From an uncultured Burkholderiaceae bacterium (lineage in GTDB: Bacteria; Pseudomonadota; Gammaproteobacteria; Burkholderiales; Burkholderiaceae_B): a DNA stretch of 64,000 bases. The stretch is taken from assembly GCA_934525625.1 (NCBI GenBank), contig CAKSZL010000001.1, positions 186,001-250,000 of the forward strand, in the 5' to 3' direction. Of the stretch, positions 63,724 through 64,000 are shown in pieces. The position numbers were made by a program, and so were the translations under genes. The notes beneath the pieces are model-generated. The model had not been told where the DNA came from. It did no database searches and was given only the letters and a program-made list of their open reading frames with translations. The first letter of the stretch is position 1, and every line of letters begins with the position of its first letter.

Positions 63724-64000
63724 TCAGGCCAGATCCAGCCCTATCAGTTGGGCCAGCCTCGCCGGATCGTGCAGCAACTGGCCGCTGGCGCCCTGCCAGC
63801 TGATGCAGCCCCGGTCGAGGACGATGGCGTTTTCGGTCAGTTCCAGCGCCAGTTCGGCGTGCTGCTCGACCAGCACAATACCTATGTCGCTGGAGCGGCG
63901 CAAGGTGTTGAAGGCCTCGACCAAGGTGTCGACGATGACCGGCGCCAGCCCTTCGAAAGGCTCGTCCAGCAGCAGCACCTTGGGGTTGCCGATGAGCGCG
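63724..64000 (-). CDS. Branched-chain-type ABC ATPase (LivF-like), C-terminal part
   Basis: The gene continues past the right edge; the visible 91 codons cover ALIGNPKVLLLDEPFEGLAP (Walker B and D-loop), VLVEQHAELALELT (H-loop) and the short C-terminus. EPFEGLAP and EQH are typical of LivF. It is 96 bp upstream of the tautomerase gene on the same strand, so a Liv-type importer probably heads this catabolic operon. Confidence 0.88.
   Translation of the reverse strand, partial: ALIGNPKVLLLDEPFEGLAPVIVDTLVEAFNTLRRSSDIGIVLVEQHAELALELTENAIVLDRGCISWQGASGQLLHDPARLAQLIGLDLA

Overview
The window is GC-rich chromosomal DNA, most likely from a betaproteobacterium of the Burkholderiales and probably Alcaligenaceae (Bordetella/Achromobacter/Pusillimonas-like). 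This is inferred from the gene set: a smg-gluQ-topB housekeeping block, lone TRAP and ABC binding proteins, many ring-hydroxylating oxygenases and many one-component regulators. No rRNA, tRNA, CRISPR array, prophage or intact insertion sequence was seen. Both window ends cut genes: a RidA-like gene at the left and a LivF-like ATPase at the right.

Layout. 1-6.2 kb: a minus-strand operon (Zn-alcohol dehydrogenase, sugar-type ABC permease, binding protein, double ATPase, RidA) divergent from an AraC-type regulator. 6.5-15.6 kb: housekeeping block (cca, soluble lytic transglycosylase, 5-formyl-THF cyclo-ligase, smg, gluQ, topB) plus a SET-domain lysine methyltransferase directly after topB. 15.7-25.5 kb: an Rpn-family nuclease, an atypical SDR with a LysR regulator, a tightly coupled operon (binding protein, FAD monooxygenase, DUF2783-like protein, Rieske oxygenase) with an IclR regulator, an Rpn remnant and AMP nucleosidase. 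25.7-30.4 kb: malate synthase G, a HutD-like protein and an ArgD-like aminotransferase.

30.6-49.6 kb is a large catabolic island. One strand carries a TRAP binding protein, a three-subunit molybdenum hydroxylase (small subunit fused to a CoxG-like domain), an NMT1-type ABC importer and the TRAP permeases. The other strand carries a complete ring-hydroxylating dioxygenase (ferredoxin, reductase, alpha, beta). A decarboxylase-type amidohydrolase and a MarR regulator follow, after an unrelated M23 peptidase and a phosphate transporter. TCAGYATRCTGA-like palindromes occur at the central divergent promoter, at the amidohydrolase promoter and at the marR promoter, which ties these genes into one proposed regulon for uptake and attack of an aromatic or N-heteroaromatic acid.

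49.7-64 kb: DNA polymerase IV, a repeat-rich gap, a Zur-boxed TonB receptor with a histidine-rich loop (zinc uptake), a GntR-vanB-vanA-fdhA O-demethylation and formaldehyde-oxidation module, an amidase, and a minus-strand operon with a 4-oxalomesaconate tautomerase-like protein, an alpha/beta hydrolase, a SnoaL-like protein and a DUF1932 dehydrogenase.

The most unusual non-coding signal is a set of long inverted repeats. Two copies (28.8 and 45.2 kb) share a nearly identical core of about 60 nt but have unrelated 27-30 bp arms; further long-arm inverted repeats lie at 6.2, 29.0, 51.2 and 61.7 kb. Products are called from sequence motifs by eye; no database search was possible.
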